Positions 24,643 through 34,558 of a DNA stretch of 35,297 nucleotides are shown piece by piece. The stretch is from an uncultured Alphaproteobacteria bacterium (GTDB lineage Bacteria > Pseudomonadota > Alphaproteobacteria > Bin65): assembly GCA_947259335.1 (NCBI GenBank), contig CAMYMQ010000139.1, forward strand, positions 1 through 35,297. Reading direction: 5' to 3'. The notes below the pieces were generated by a model. The model was not told where the DNA came from. It saw only the letters and a list, made by a program, of their open reading frames with translations, and made no database searches. Position 1 is the stretch's first letter. Each line of letters starts with the position of its first letter. The position numbers were made by a program, and so were the translations under genes.

Positions 24643-25770
24643 CTATCTGGCGTCGGCCATCAGCGTGCGCGGGCCGGACGTCCGGGTTGTGGCAAAGGCC
24701 GGCCTCACCTCTTCGGCGAAACGGGTCAACCAGCGATGCCGGGTCTGTTTCGGAATGCCGGGCGTGTTGGTCGTGACGACGAACTTGTTAAACCCGACGT
24801 CGATATAGCCCTGGAGCTTCTTGGCCACCGTTTCCGGCGAGCCGAACAGCTGCATCCGGATGAAATCGTCGAGATTCTCGGGCTTGGAGAGACGCTCCCG
24901 ATCCGCGTGCATCCGGTGAAGATCGAAACTCTCGACATGCTCGTACCGGGCGAGATCGGCCGCATAGTGTTCGACCTGGGCCTGGAAGAATTGCGGCATG
25001 AGCTCGCGTGCCTGCCGGTCGGCCTCCTCGTCGGTATCCTCCACGATGATATGGGCCTGAAGCAGCTTCACGCCGCTGGACGGCCGGCCCATCGCCGAAG
25101 TCGTGCGCACCCACGCCTCCAGCACCTGCCGGTGCATGTCCATCGGCCGGATGGCGTTGCAGAACATCGGCAGGCCCAGCCGGGCCATGATCTCCGCCGT
25201 TCCGGGACTGCTGATCGCGCCGTAGAGGTTGATCTTTCCGCGATCCGGCTTGGGCCGCAGTTCGGTCGGATGCGGAACCTGATAGTAGTCGCCGCTATAA
25301 CTGAACGGGCCGCCCGACAAGGCGCCCAGGACAATCTCCACCACTTCCTCGAACCGTCCGCGCGACTCGTCGAGATCCATTCCGAAGGCATCGTATTCCA
25401 TCGGCGCCGAGCCGCGTCCCAGACCCAGATGGATCGAGCTCCGCGTCAGCAGGCTCAGCATCGATATCTCTTCGGCGAGGCGAAGCGGCTGATACCATGG
25501 CGCCACCAGGACCATCGAACCAAGTTCGAGATGGGGCCAAAGCGCCGCCACGTGCGACAGCAACATCAGGGGGCTGGGCGTGGGGTAATAGTTCGAAAAA
25601 TGATGTTCCAGGGCCCACACGCCGTCGTAGCCGAGATCGGACGCGACGCCGGCATCCTCGATGCAGCACCGGTACAGTTCCGCGTCGCTCGTGCCCGGCG
25701 CGTCCACGGCGCCGATGCAAATTCCGAAGCTGAGGTCGCCTTGCACGCCGTGATCCCCGGCCGTGATCAA
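24643..25770 (-). CDS. LLM-class (luciferase-like) flavin-dependent oxidoreductase
   Basis: [81 protein letters not shown]. Start at 25770 is TTG; GTG at 25746 also possible. Confidence 0.92.
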   Translation of the reverse strand: MITAGDHGVQGDLSFGICIGAVDAPGTSDAELYRCCIEDAGVASDLGYDGVWALEHHFSNYYPTPSPLMLLSHVAALWPHLELGSMVLVAPWYQPLRLAEEISMLSLLTRSSIHLGLGRGSAPMEYDAFGMDLDESRGRFEEVVEIVLGALSGGPFSYSGDYYQVPHPTELRPKPDRGKINLYGAISSPGTAEIMARLGLPMFCNAIRPMDMHRQVLEAWVRTTSAMGRPSSGVKLLQAHIIVEDTDEEADRQARELMPQFFQAQVEHYAADLARYEHVESFDLHRMHADRERLSKPENLDDFIRMQLFGSPETVAKKLQGYIDVGFNKFVVTTNTPGIPKQTRHRWLTRFAEEVRPAFATTRTSGPRTLMADAR

Positions 25771-25799
25771 AAGAAGTACTTTGTTTCGCCCAAAGCTTG

Positions 25800-25815
25800 T
25801 GGAACAGTCGTTCCA
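25800..25815. promoter_or_regulatory. Candidate TetR operator TGGAAC-AGTC-GTTCCA
   Basis: Perfect 6-bp arms, 4-nt spacer, between divergent LLM and TetR genes. Confidence 0.7.
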
Positions 25816-25838
25816 GAGTCAAGCTGGTATCATCGGGT

Positions 25839-26519
25839 ATGACCGCCACCGTCGAGAAAACGCTCGCTGAGAAGCCGGACAAGAGCCGGAGCGCCGAAAC
25901 CACGGACCGCATCCTGGAAGCCGCCGCGAGGCTCTTTGCCGAGCACGGCTACAATGGCGTTTCCATTCGGATGATCGTTCGTGAGGCCGGGATTCACATA
26001 TCCTCTCTCTATCATCGCTACACCTCCAAGGCTGATCTCCTGGAGGCGGTGTTTCGGTGGTATCTGGAACCGATGCGTCGCGAGCGAGAGGCCCTGTTCG
26101 CGGAGTATCTGGCCCGGACGGGCGACGGTGGCGCACATGATCCGAAGAAGCTCCTGGCAATCATGTTCGGGCCGGCGATGCGCCTTTCGCAGACGTCCGA
26201 CACCGGCCCGCTCGTCTCACGCCTGGCGGGCTTCTTCGGAACCGACCCCTCCCCCGACGTGCAATCGGTGATCGCGCGAATCTACAACGAGGAAATGAAG
26301 TCCTTCATGGAGCTGCTCCGACGCTCGGCGCCGTCCCTGTCCGACGCCGCCTTCTTCTGGGCCGCCTGCGCCGTTTACGGGACACTGATCTATGTCCAGA
26401 GCGACCTTCATCGCGTGCGGGATGTCTTGCAGCCGCACTCCGCAGCCCCGGACGGCGATGCGCTGGGCCTGGTCGCCGACTTTCTGGCGGGCGGCATGAA
26501 GGCCCTCGATGGAAAGTAG
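25839..26519 (+). CDS. TetR/AcrR-family regulator
   Basis: TTDRILEAAARLFAEHGYNGVSIRMIVREAGIHISSLYHRYTSKADLLEAVF. Confidence 0.93.
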   Translation: MTATVEKTLAEKPDKSRSAETTDRILEAAARLFAEHGYNGVSIRMIVREAGIHISSLYHRYTSKADLLEAVFRWYLEPMRREREALFAEYLARTGDGGAHDPKKLLAIMFGPAMRLSQTSDTGPLVSRLAGFFGTDPSPDVQSVIARIYNEEMKSFMELLRRSAPSLSDAAFFWAACAVYGTLIYVQSDLHRVRDVLQPHSAAPDGDALGLVADFLAGGMKALDGK

Positions 26520-26663
26520 CGGCGGTTCCGGGGTCCGGGCCATCGACACCCGCAGGGCGCGGGCCGTGCCGATGCGGACGGCGCTTCGACAACGCCCGTT
26601 GCCGGGGCCGCGTCCGGTTCACTAAAGTCCAACACCACTCCGACAAACGATCCGTGCGAGCGA

Positions 26664-27362
26664 ATGGCCGACATCGACGCCTTTGAAGACCATTGCTGGA
26701 AAGACCTTATTCCGGCGGAGACTCTCGAAATCTACAAGCACTACCGGCGTGACACCCTCGTCGGCGACGCGCCCGCCGTCCTGGCAATCGATCTCTACGC
26801 GATGGCTTACGACGGCGGCCCCGGTCCGATCGAAGAGGTGACGCGCGACCATCCCAGCGCCTGCGGACAATACGCCTGGGACGCGATCGAGCCGACACAG
26901 CGGCTGCTGGCGGCCGCCCGCGCCGCCGGGCTACCCGTGATCTATACGACCAACGAAACCCGTGCCCATACGGTTCCCGAGAAGGCGCCCGCGACGCTGC
27001 GGCGCGACACGACGATCACGGAAGAAGCGTTCCGGATCTACCACGCGTTCGAGCCGGCGCCCGCGGACCTGATCGTCTACAAGCTGAGAGCCAGCGCCTT
27101 TTTCGGGACAGCGCTGACCACCCACCTCACGCAGCTCGGGGTGCGGTCGCTTATCGTCTGCGGCGAGAGCACGTCGGGTTGCGTGCGCGCATCGGTGGTC
27201 GATGCCTTCTCTCACGGCTTCCACGTTTCGCTGGCGGAAGAGGCCTGCTTCGACCGGAGCCTCGTCTCGCACAAGGTCAACCTGTTCGACATGCATCACA
27301 AATATGCGGACGTCATGAGCGTCGACACGATCGTCGCGAAACTCGGCGACCGGACCGGCTGA
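26664..27362 (+). CDS. Isochorismatase-family cysteine hydrolase (N-carbamoylsarcosine amidase-like)
   Basis: Catalytic-type D (LAIDLYAMAY), K (IVYKLRASAFFGT), C (VCGESTSGCVRASVVDAF). Confidence 0.9.
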   Translation: MADIDAFEDHCWKDLIPAETLEIYKHYRRDTLVGDAPAVLAIDLYAMAYDGGPGPIEEVTRDHPSACGQYAWDAIEPTQRLLAAARAAGLPVIYTTNETRAHTVPEKAPATLRRDTTITEEAFRIYHAFEPAPADLIVYKLRASAFFGTALTTHLTQLGVRSLIVCGESTSGCVRASVVDAFSHGFHVSLAEEACFDRSLVSHKVNLFDMHHKYADVMSVDTIVAKLGDRTG

Positions 27363-27366
27363 GGGT

Positions 27367-28212
27367 TCAGGCGGCCGCGCGGGCGGCGATCGGCCGCTCC
27401 CCCTTGACCGTCATCCGACGCAGGAAACGGCGCTCGGAGGGATCAAAATTGGTCCGGGCGTGCAAGGTGCAGCGGTTGTCCCACATGACGAGATCGCCGG
27501 GCCGCCAGACATGCTCGTAGACGAACTCGGGCCGTTCCTGGACGGCATAGAGTTCATCGAGGATCGCCTGGCTTTCCTCTGCGTCGATCCCAACAAGATG
27601 ATCGCTCATCAGGCGGTTGACGAAGAGGGACGGCTTGCCGGTCTCGGGATGGCGCACGACCGCAGGGTGGGTGAATTGCGGCGCGTCAGGAGAGATCGGA
27701 CCCGCCCGCTTGGCGGCGGCGTTGTTGTAGTCATAAAGGAAGAAGCAATCGAGGTTCTCCAGCCTGCGCTGCAGCGCCGGCGGCAAGGCCTCGAACGCCA
27801 GATAAGTATTTGAAAAGAGCGTGTTGCCCCCGCGCGACGGTACTTCGATGGCGTAAAGCAGCGTCGCCTTGGATGGCGCCTCGTAATAGCACTGGTCGGC
27901 GTGGAACTGGAGTTCCCCCTCGGGAAGCTCGCCCTTGCGGCCTTCCACCGTAACGTTGCCGATGATCATCACATGCTCGTTGGGCTTTCGCTCTCCGGGA
28001 CGCGACCGGACCTCCTGAAGCTCGCCGAAAAAGGACGCGAACCGCTCCTGAGCGGCCTCGTCCAGTGTCTGGCCCCGGATCACGATGACGAGATGATCGA
28101 GCCACGCCCGGTGAATCTGTTCGAGCGTCCGCAAATCCGTCGGCTGGCTCAGATCCACGCCACCGATCTCTGCGCCGAGCGCCGGCGACAAGGGGGTTAC
28201 GGTAATTGCCAT
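27367..28212 (-). CDS. TauD/TfdA-family Fe(II)/2-oxoglutarate dioxygenase
   Basis: HxD (LQFHADQCYY), distal His and Arg (RCTLHARTNFDPSERRFLRR), GGNTLFSNTYLAFEALP. Confidence 0.94.
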   Translation of the reverse strand: MAITVTPLSPALGAEIGGVDLSQPTDLRTLEQIHRAWLDHLVIVIRGQTLDEAAQERFASFFGELQEVRSRPGERKPNEHVMIIGNVTVEGRKGELPEGELQFHADQCYYEAPSKATLLYAIEVPSRGGNTLFSNTYLAFEALPPALQRRLENLDCFFLYDYNNAAAKRAGPISPDAPQFTHPAVVRHPETGKPSLFVNRLMSDHLVGIDAEESQAILDELYAVQERPEFVYEHVWRPGDLVMWDNRCTLHARTNFDPSERRFLRRMTVKGERPIAARAAA

Positions 28213-28243
28213 ATGTCCTCCTGAACGACTTTGGGGCGCAGGA

Positions 28244-28963
28244 TCAGTCCTCGGCGCTGTTTCGGCTGTCGAGGTAGTCGACGAGGAAGTTCGCCGTGTA
28301 CTCGCAATGGAGCCGGCTGACGGCGCCAGCCCGTTCGATGTCGCCGTCGTGGAATGCCCCGAAGATGTCGCGATGCTGCTTGCGCGCCTCCTCGACCTGC
28401 TCGGGGCTTGTAATCAGCATGCGGATATAGGGGGCGACCGCATCGCGAAGCTTCGAGACGACGCCGCAGACATGAGTGCGGCCGCTGGAGTCGAACAGCC
28501 GTGCATGGAACAGGCGGTTGCATTCGCTCCACCGCGTCAACTGCTCCTGATCGACGAGTTCGATGCCTTCCATCTCCACAAGATGGCGTTCAACCGCCTC
28601 GATATCCGCAGGGGTTCGCGATTGGGTCGCCAGGCGCGCGGCATACTCCTCGACATTCATCCGCAGCTCGAAAATCTCGCGGATCTCGTCGCGATTGAGC
28701 GACGTGACGATATAGCCGCGGCGGGGCCGGAGCGTCACCAGGCCCTCCGCCGTCAAGCGGTTGAGCGCCTCGCGGATCGGCAGCCGGCTCACGCCGACCG
28801 TGCGCGCCAGATCCTCCTGGCGCAGAGACTGGCCGGCGCGCAATTCACCCCGAATGAGCAATTGCCGGATCTGGTTGTAGGCGAATTCCTGGGCGCTGAT
28901 CAGCTCCGTGACCGCGCCCTGTTTCGACACGGCGCGACTGCCGATTGCGGGCTCTTGCTTCAT
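28244..28963 (-). CDS. GntR-family (FCD subfamily) regulator
   Basis: FAYNQIRQLLIRGELRAGQSLRQEDLARTVGVSRLPIREALNRLTAEGLVTLRPRRGYIV wHTH; helical FCD C-terminus. Confidence 0.94.
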   Translation of the reverse strand: MKQEPAIGSRAVSKQGAVTELISAQEFAYNQIRQLLIRGELRAGQSLRQEDLARTVGVSRLPIREALNRLTAEGLVTLRPRRGYIVTSLNRDEIREIFELRMNVEEYAARLATQSRTPADIEAVERHLVEMEGIELVDQEQLTRWSECNRLFHARLFDSSGRTHVCGVVSKLRDAVAPYIRMLITSPEQVEEARKQHRDIFGAFHDGDIERAGAVSRLHCEYTANFLVDYLDSRNSAED

Positions 28964-28982
28964 GCGAGCATCGTCTCTAGCA

Positions 28983-28999
28983 TGGATATTGTATCCAAT
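28983..28999. promoter_or_regulatory. Candidate GntR operator TGGATA-TTG-TATCCA(AT)
   Basis: Perfect inverted repeat TGGATA/TATCCA (28983-28997) overlapping ATTG-TATC-CAAT (28988-28999), just upstream of the GntR gene. Confidence 0.6.
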
Positions 29000-29192
29000 T
29001 TATCATCCAGGTGGTGAGTAGGCAAAGACTGCTGTTGGAAATTCGGCACGGGGTTCGCGTCGACGCCGAACGAGTACGACGCCCGACGGCAGCAACAAAG
29101 GAAAAGACGCGAATTGGGAGAATTCCCGAGCCTCGATGTGGACCTTGCGTTCGCGACCGGTCGCAGACGGGCGTTAACTCGGAGGAGGTAGA

Positions 29193-30206
29193 ATGCGCAA
29201 ATCCCATAAATATGCTCTTGCCGTCGTCGGCTGCCTGGCCTTCGCGCCCGGCGCCCAGGCCGATTTCAACGACAAGAAGCCGATCAGCATCACCGCGACC
29301 GGCATCTCCACCCGCAGCATCTTTAAGGCGATCATGGAGGTCATGCACGGCCTCTACCGTCAGGATTATCCGGGCACCGCGGCGACGCTCAAGCCGAGCA
29401 CGGTCGCCGGCGGTCTGCTGGCGCTGGCCGACAAGAAGGCGGACATCGCCATGGCCGTGCCGCCGGTCGAGCTGCGCAACGGCATCAACGGCGACGCGCC
29501 GTTTCCGAAGTCGATCAAGGGCAAGGTTTTCCACGCCTTCACCATTATGGACAACCTCGACTTCTTCTTCATCGCCCAGAAGGACTGGGCCGAGAAGAAC
29601 GGCATCAAGACGATCGCCGACATCGGCAAGAAGAAACCCAAGATGACCCTCGGGCTCAGCCGCCGCGGCACCTATTACTCCAACACCGCCGCCGAGCAGG
29701 TCTTCGGCGCCAACGGCTTCAAGATCGCCGACGTGAAGAAATGGGGAGGCGACGTCGCCTACTCAAACACGCGGAACGGTCTCAAGGACATGACCGACGG
29801 CAAGATCGACTTCATGTTCCAGGGCACCATCCAGCCGGATCCGCGTATCAAGCGCCTCGCGCAGGCCCGCGGCATCGTCTGGATTTCGGCGAACGCCGCG
29901 ACGCTCCAGAAGGTCTCCAAGGAACTCGGCTTCCACGCCGTGACCATGAAGAACGGGACCTATCCCTTCATGACCCAGCCGGAGCCGACGATGCGGGTGG
30001 ACATCTACACGATGGCCGGCGCGCATGTTCCGGCCGAGACGGTCTACAAGATGGTCAAGGCGATCGGCGAGAATGTCGACAAGATCCGGGCGGTCCATGC
30101 GGCGTTCCGGGGCTTTTCGCTGAAGCAGATGGCCCAGAAGTCCGCGCTGGTCGACTACCACCCGGGCGCGGCCCGCTACTATCGCGAAAAAGGCCTGATC
30201 AAGTAA
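29193..30206 (+). CDS. TAXI-family TRAP transporter substrate-binding protein
   Basis: Signal peptide (MRKSHKYALAVVGCLAFAPGAQA); SITATGISTRSIFKAIMEVMHGLYRQDYPGT...; GLSRRGTYYSNTAAEQVF; upstream GGAGGTAGA. Confidence 0.85.
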   Translation: MRKSHKYALAVVGCLAFAPGAQADFNDKKPISITATGISTRSIFKAIMEVMHGLYRQDYPGTAATLKPSTVAGGLLALADKKADIAMAVPPVELRNGINGDAPFPKSIKGKVFHAFTIMDNLDFFFIAQKDWAEKNGIKTIADIGKKKPKMTLGLSRRGTYYSNTAAEQVFGANGFKIADVKKWGGDVAYSNTRNGLKDMTDGKIDFMFQGTIQPDPRIKRLAQARGIVWISANAATLQKVSKELGFHAVTMKNGTYPFMTQPEPTMRVDIYTMAGAHVPAETVYKMVKAIGENVDKIRAVHAAFRGFSLKQMAQKSALVDYHPGAARYYREKGLIK

Positions 30207-30223
30207 CGCCCGCCAAGCAATGG

Positions 30224-30257
30224 GGTGGCGCCGTCTGAGGGCGGCGCCACCTTCTTT
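30224..30257 (+). terminator. Intercistronic intrinsic terminator/attenuator between TAXI binding protein and permease
   Basis: Perfect 10-bp stem GGTGGCGCCG (30224-30233) / CGGCGCCACC (30242-30251), loop TCTGAGGG, followed by TTCTTT. Confidence 0.8.
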
Positions 30258-30334
30258 GGCCCGCGCGGCCAGCCGCCGCCGTCTCCCGCGTCGACGGCAT
30301 TGCCGCTCCACCGAATCGAGGGAAATCTGACAGC

Positions 30335-32281
30335 GTGCGCGCCGCACTCGCCCGCCTATTCTATGCCACAGGAGAAGGCAACCGCCTGACGCCGGGCGGC
30401 GCCGTCGACCTTGTCCTCAAGGCCGCGGCGGTCGCCCTGTCGATCTACATCGGCTGGTACGCCTTCTATGGGGTCACCAACGAGCACCTGCACGGCGCGG
30501 TGTTCCTGCTGGTGATGCTGCCGGTCATCTTCCTGACCACGACCGTGTCGCGGGCGGTCCACCGGATCACCCTCCTCGACTACGCGCTCGCCGCCGCCTC
30601 GGTCGCCGTGTGTGTCTACTACATCGCCAACGACAGCTTCTACCGGACGCTGATCGAGGGGGTGACGCCGATCCCCGAGCGCGAGATCGTCGTCGGCATC
30701 GTGACCCTCCTGCTCTCGATCGAAGCCTGCCGCCGCTCGGTCGGCTGGGGGCTGACGAGCGTGCTCCTGATCCTGCTGGCCTATGTCTTCTTCGGCCATT
30801 TCCTTTCCGGCGAGCTGCATCACGACCCGATCCGGATCGACTATTTCGTGCAGCTTCAGACGGTTCTCAGCGTCGACGGCATCTTCGGCACGCCGCTCGA
30901 GGTCGCCGCGACCTATGCCTTCCTCTTTGTGCTCTTCGGCAGCTTCTATCAGCGGGCCGGGGGCGGCGTGTTCTTCTTCGAGCTCGCGACCGCGCTGTGC
31001 GGCCGCGCCGTCGGCGGCCCCGCGAAAGCCTGCGTCGTTTCAAGCGCGCTCTACGGCTCGATCTCCGGCAGCCCGACCGCCGACGTGGTCACGACCGGTC
31101 CGATCACCATCCCGCTGATGACACGCACCGGGATCAGCGCCAAACGCGCGGCGGCAATCGAGGCGGCGGCGTCGAGCGGCGGCGCCCTGCTGCCGCCGGT
31201 CATGGGCACCGTGGCCTTCCTGATGGTGGGCTTCACCGGGATCGCCTACGAGGCGATCGTCAAGGCCGGCGCCCTTGTGGCCATCCTCTACTATTTCGGC
31301 GTCTTCATGGCGGTCCACGCCGAGGCCAAGCGCGGTGGACAGGGGCAGATCGAAGAAAGCCAACTCGTCGGCCTCGTCGCCGCGTTGCGCCGGGGCTGGC
31401 GCCAGATGCTGCCGATCGTCGCCCTGCTCTACTTCCTGGTCGAGGGCTACACCCCGACCTACGTCGCCGCGGGGTCGACCCTGTTCGTGGTCATCCTGAG
31501 CTGGCTGAACAAGGAGGCCGACTTCCGCATCGGCCCGCGCGCCTTTGTCGAGGCCTGTATGGAAACGGTCACCCGCATGTCGGCCCTGACCGGCGCGGTG
31601 CTCGCCGCGGGCGCAATCATCGGCGCTGTCGAAATGACCGGCATGCCCGGCAAGTTCACGCTCATGGTCAACTTCGTGTCGGCCGGGAACATCGTCCTGG
31701 TCCTGGCCGCGACCGCCTTCGTCGTCATCTTGCTGGGCATGGGAACGCCGGCGACGTCGTCCTACATCATGGGGGTCGCCCTGCTGGCGCCGGTGCTGAT
31801 GGTCAACTTCAAGGTGCCGCTGCTGCAGACCCACATGTTCCTGCTCTACTACTCCTGCATGTCCGCGATCACCCCGCCGCTCGCGACAGCCTGCTTCGCC
31901 GCGGCCGCCATCGCGCGGGTCAATCCGATTTCGATCGCGATGTATGCGGTGAAGGTCGGTTTCGCAGGCTTCGTCCTGCCCTTCTTCTTCGTCTTCAACC
32001 CGGGCCTGCTGCTGGTCGGCTCCGCGATGGACATTGCCGTCGCGATTGTCGCGGCCATCAGCCTGGTCCTTGCCGCCCTGACGGGCATCCTCGGCTGGAT
32101 CGGCGGCATTCGCCTGATCCTGCCGGTCCGGCTCGCCTATGTCGCCATGGCGGCCGGCCTGATCTATCCGCTTCCGTGGCTGCAACTCGTCCTCGCAGCC
32201 ATCGTCGCCGGCAGCTACATCGTCGTTTCCCGGTCGCCTCAGATCGGCCGCGCCTTGAGGTTGAGCCGCCATGACGCGTGA
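30335..32281 (+). CDS. TRAP transporter fused (4TM/12TM) permease
   Basis: Polytopic; VSSALYGSISGSPTADVVTTGPITIPLMTRTGISAKRAAAIEAAASSGGALLPPVMGTVAFLM is the TAXI-TRAP DctM signature. GTG start. Confidence 0.95.
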   Translation: MRAALARLFYATGEGNRLTPGGAVDLVLKAAAVALSIYIGWYAFYGVTNEHLHGAVFLLVMLPVIFLTTTVSRAVHRITLLDYALAAASVAVCVYYIANDSFYRTLIEGVTPIPEREIVVGIVTLLLSIEACRRSVGWGLTSVLLILLAYVFFGHFLSGELHHDPIRIDYFVQLQTVLSVDGIFGTPLEVAATYAFLFVLFGSFYQRAGGGVFFFELATALCGRAVGGPAKACVVSSALYGSISGSPTADVVTTGPITIPLMTRTGISAKRAAAIEAAASSGGALLPPVMGTVAFLMVGFTGIAYEAIVKAGALVAILYYFGVFMAVHAEAKRGGQGQIEESQLVGLVAALRRGWRQMLPIVALLYFLVEGYTPTYVAAGSTLFVVILSWLNKEADFRIGPRAFVEACMETVTRMSALTGAVLAAGAIIGAVEMTGMPGKFTLMVNFVSAGNIVLVLAATAFVVILLGMGTPATSSYIMGVALLAPVLMVNFKVPLLQTHMFLLYYSCMSAITPPLATACFAAAAIARVNPISIAMYAVKVGFAGFVLPFFFVFNPGLLLVGSAMDIAVAIVAAISLVLAALTGILGWIGGIRLILPVRLAYVAMAAGLIYPLPWLQLVLAAIVAGSYIVVSRSPQIGRALRLSRHDA

Positions 32282-33902
32282 GGCCGAATTCGATTACGTG
32301 ATCGTGGGCGCCGGCTCGGCGGGCTGCGTGCTGGCCGGGCGGCTGACCGAAGACCCCGACGTCAGGGTCCTGCTGATCGAAGCCGGAGGCTGGGACCGCC
32401 ACCCGTTCATCCGGATTCCCCTGGGCGTCGGCCGAATCTGGCCGATGCGGCGCTTCGATTGGGGCTATCACACCGAACCCGAGCCGAACGTGGGCAACGT
32501 CCGGATCGAGACCGCCCGCGGCAAGGTCGTCGGCGGTTCCCACTCCATCAATGTCATGGGTTACGTGCGCGGCAACGCCCTGGACTATGACGGCTGGGCG
32601 GCGACGGGCCTGCCGGGCTGGTCCTATGCGGATGTGCTGCCCTACTTCAAGCGGTCGGAGCGGTGGCAGGGCGGCGATACCGCCCACCGCGGCGGCCAGG
32701 GGCCGATGCACGTCCGCGAGACCCTCGACCGCGACCCCCTCTACAAGGGCTATATCGACGCCGGGGTCGCCGCCGGCCATCCCTACACCGAGGACTATAA
32801 CGGTGCTCAGCAGCACGGCTTCGGCTGGTGCCAGTGGACCATCCGGCACGGCCGCCGATGCAGCACCGCCGCGGCTTTCCTGCGTCCGGCGCTGAAGCGG
32901 CCCAATCTCACCGTGACCGTCAATTCCCATGCCTTGAGGGTGCGGATAGAGGGCGGACGGGCGACCGGCGTCGACTACCTGAAGGATGGCCAGACCCTCA
33001 CCGCGCGCGCCGACCGCGAGGTGCTGCTTGCGGGCGGCACCATCAACTCGCCCCAACTCCTGATGCTGTCCGGGATCGGACCGGCCGACCATCTTCGCGA
33101 GTCGGGCGTCGACCCGGTCGCCGACCTGAAAGGCGTCGGCCAGAACCTCCAGGACCACTATTCCACCGTGCTGACCCATGCACGACGCGAGCCGGGCCCC
33201 TTCCTGAAGCTGACCCGCGCCGACCGGCTGACCGCCCGGATCGCGCAGGCCTACCTGTTCGGGACCGGCCCGGCGACCGACGTTCCCAGCGGCTTCATGG
33301 CGTTTGTGAAGACCGATCCGGCGCTTGCCGCGCCGGACATCCAGTTCCTGTTCCGGTCCGCCCCGCCCGCCGCAGGGCCGTGGTTCCCGGGCATAAAGAA
33401 GGCCTGGGCCGACGGCTTCGCCTGCCGGCCGATCCTGCTCCAGCCGGAGAGCCGAGGGCAGATCCGCCTGAGCTCGTCCGACCCGCTGGCGCCGGCGCGC
33501 ATCCACCAGAATTTTCTGTCGACCGACAAGGACCTCCACACCCTGCGCGCGGGCTTCCGCCTGCTGCGCGATGTCGCCAATCAGGCCCCGATGGATCCGT
33601 TCCGAGCCCGGGAAGTGGCGCCGGGACCGGACGTCAAAACCGACGCCGAGATCGACGCCTATATCCGGGCGACGCCGGCGACCGCCCATCACCCTGCAGG
33701 CACCTGCAAGATGGGCGTCGATGAGGATGCCGTCGTCGATGGGGAACTGAAGGTGCGCGGCATCGAGGGCCTGCGAGTCGCCGACGCCTCGGTGATGCCG
33801 AGGATCGCCCGCGGCAACATCAATGCCGCCGTTATCATGATCGCCGAGAAGGCCGCCGACCTGATCCGCGGCAGGGCGGCCCCGCCGCCGGAGCACCCAT
33901 GA
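32271..33902 (+). CDS. GMC-family (choline dehydrogenase-like) oxidoreductase
   Basis: FDYVIVGAGSAGCVLAGRLTEDPDVRVLLIEAG; GKVVGGSHSINVMGYVRGN; LLAGGTINSPQLLMLSGIGPADHL; ATAHHPAGTCKMG. Overlaps the TRAP permease stop by 11 bp. Confidence 0.96.
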   Translation: MTREAEFDYVIVGAGSAGCVLAGRLTEDPDVRVLLIEAGGWDRHPFIRIPLGVGRIWPMRRFDWGYHTEPEPNVGNVRIETARGKVVGGSHSINVMGYVRGNALDYDGWAATGLPGWSYADVLPYFKRSERWQGGDTAHRGGQGPMHVRETLDRDPLYKGYIDAGVAAGHPYTEDYNGAQQHGFGWCQWTIRHGRRCSTAAAFLRPALKRPNLTVTVNSHALRVRIEGGRATGVDYLKDGQTLTARADREVLLAGGTINSPQLLMLSGIGPADHLRESGVDPVADLKGVGQNLQDHYSTVLTHARREPGPFLKLTRADRLTARIAQAYLFGTGPATDVPSGFMAFVKTDPALAAPDIQFLFRSAPPAAGPWFPGIKKAWADGFACRPILLQPESRGQIRLSSSDPLAPARIHQNFLSTDKDLHTLRAGFRLLRDVANQAPMDPFRAREVAPGPDVKTDAEIDAYIRATPATAHHPAGTCKMGVDEDAVVDGELKVRGIEGLRVADASVMPRIARGNINAAVIMIAEKAADLIRGRAAPPPEHP

Positions 33903-34007
33903 GAAAGCGAATAGACCGACCAACCGAGAGGACGCGGCGCAACACGCCGCGAGACTGCCGATGACACACACCAAGGGCCACGCGAAGGCTCGCAGAGGAG
34001 TCCGGGC

Positions 34008-34556
34008 ATGAACGAGACCGGCCAGAAATCGACCCAACCTGCCGGCGACGCGCGCGCAGCCGTCGCGTCGGGGATCGTCAGCCAGTTCAGCGCGGCCGGC
34101 GTCGGTCTCGTCGGCAGCCTGCCCGACAACTGGATCGCCCAGGTGATCGACGCCTGCAACGAAACGCCGGACCTGCGCCACGTGCCGGTCAACCGCGAGG
34201 AATCGGCGGTCGGCCTCTGCTCGGGCGCCTTCTTCGGCGGCACCCGGTCGCTCGCCCTGATGGGCGCATCGGGCGTGATGACGATCATCTATGCGGTCAC
34301 CAAGATCAGTTACACCTACGAGGTGCCGTTGCCGATCGTGGCCACCCTGCGCGGCGCACCGGGCGACGGGCACAAGCACCATGTCTCGAACGGGCTGTAT
34401 CTGCTGCCCGTCCTCGACGCCATCGACATGACCTATGTCATCGTCGACCGCGCCGAGAAACTCGGCGAGATCGCCACCGCGATCGAGCACTCCTATCTGA
34501 TTTCCCGGCCGGTCTGCATCCTGCTGACGCGCGGCCTGCTGCGCGGGGAGGCATAG
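34008..34556 (+). CDS. TPP-dependent decarboxylase, pyrimidine-binding subunit (sulfopyruvate decarboxylase alpha-like)
   Basis: GVGLVGSLPDNWIAQVIDACNETPDLRHVPVNREESAVGLCSGAFFGGTRSLALMGASGVMTIIYAVTKISYTYEVPLPIVATLRG. Confidence 0.85.
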   Translation: MNETGQKSTQPAGDARAAVASGIVSQFSAAGVGLVGSLPDNWIAQVIDACNETPDLRHVPVNREESAVGLCSGAFFGGTRSLALMGASGVMTIIYAVTKISYTYEVPLPIVATLRGAPGDGHKHHVSNGLYLLPVLDAIDMTYVIVDRAEKLGEIATAIEHSYLISRPVCILLTRGLLRGEA

Positions 34557-34558
34557 AG

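Noticed and set aside
30610-32274. 554-aa plus-strand ORF in an alternative frame of the TRAP permease
   Set aside because: Overlaps the convincing permease frame; arginine/proline-rich without domain features.
32058-34490. 810-aa minus-strand ORF
   Set aside because: Antisense to the clearly recognisable GMC oxidoreductase and TPP subunit genes; composition is a low-complexity R/G/A/D-rich artefact of GC-rich codon bias.
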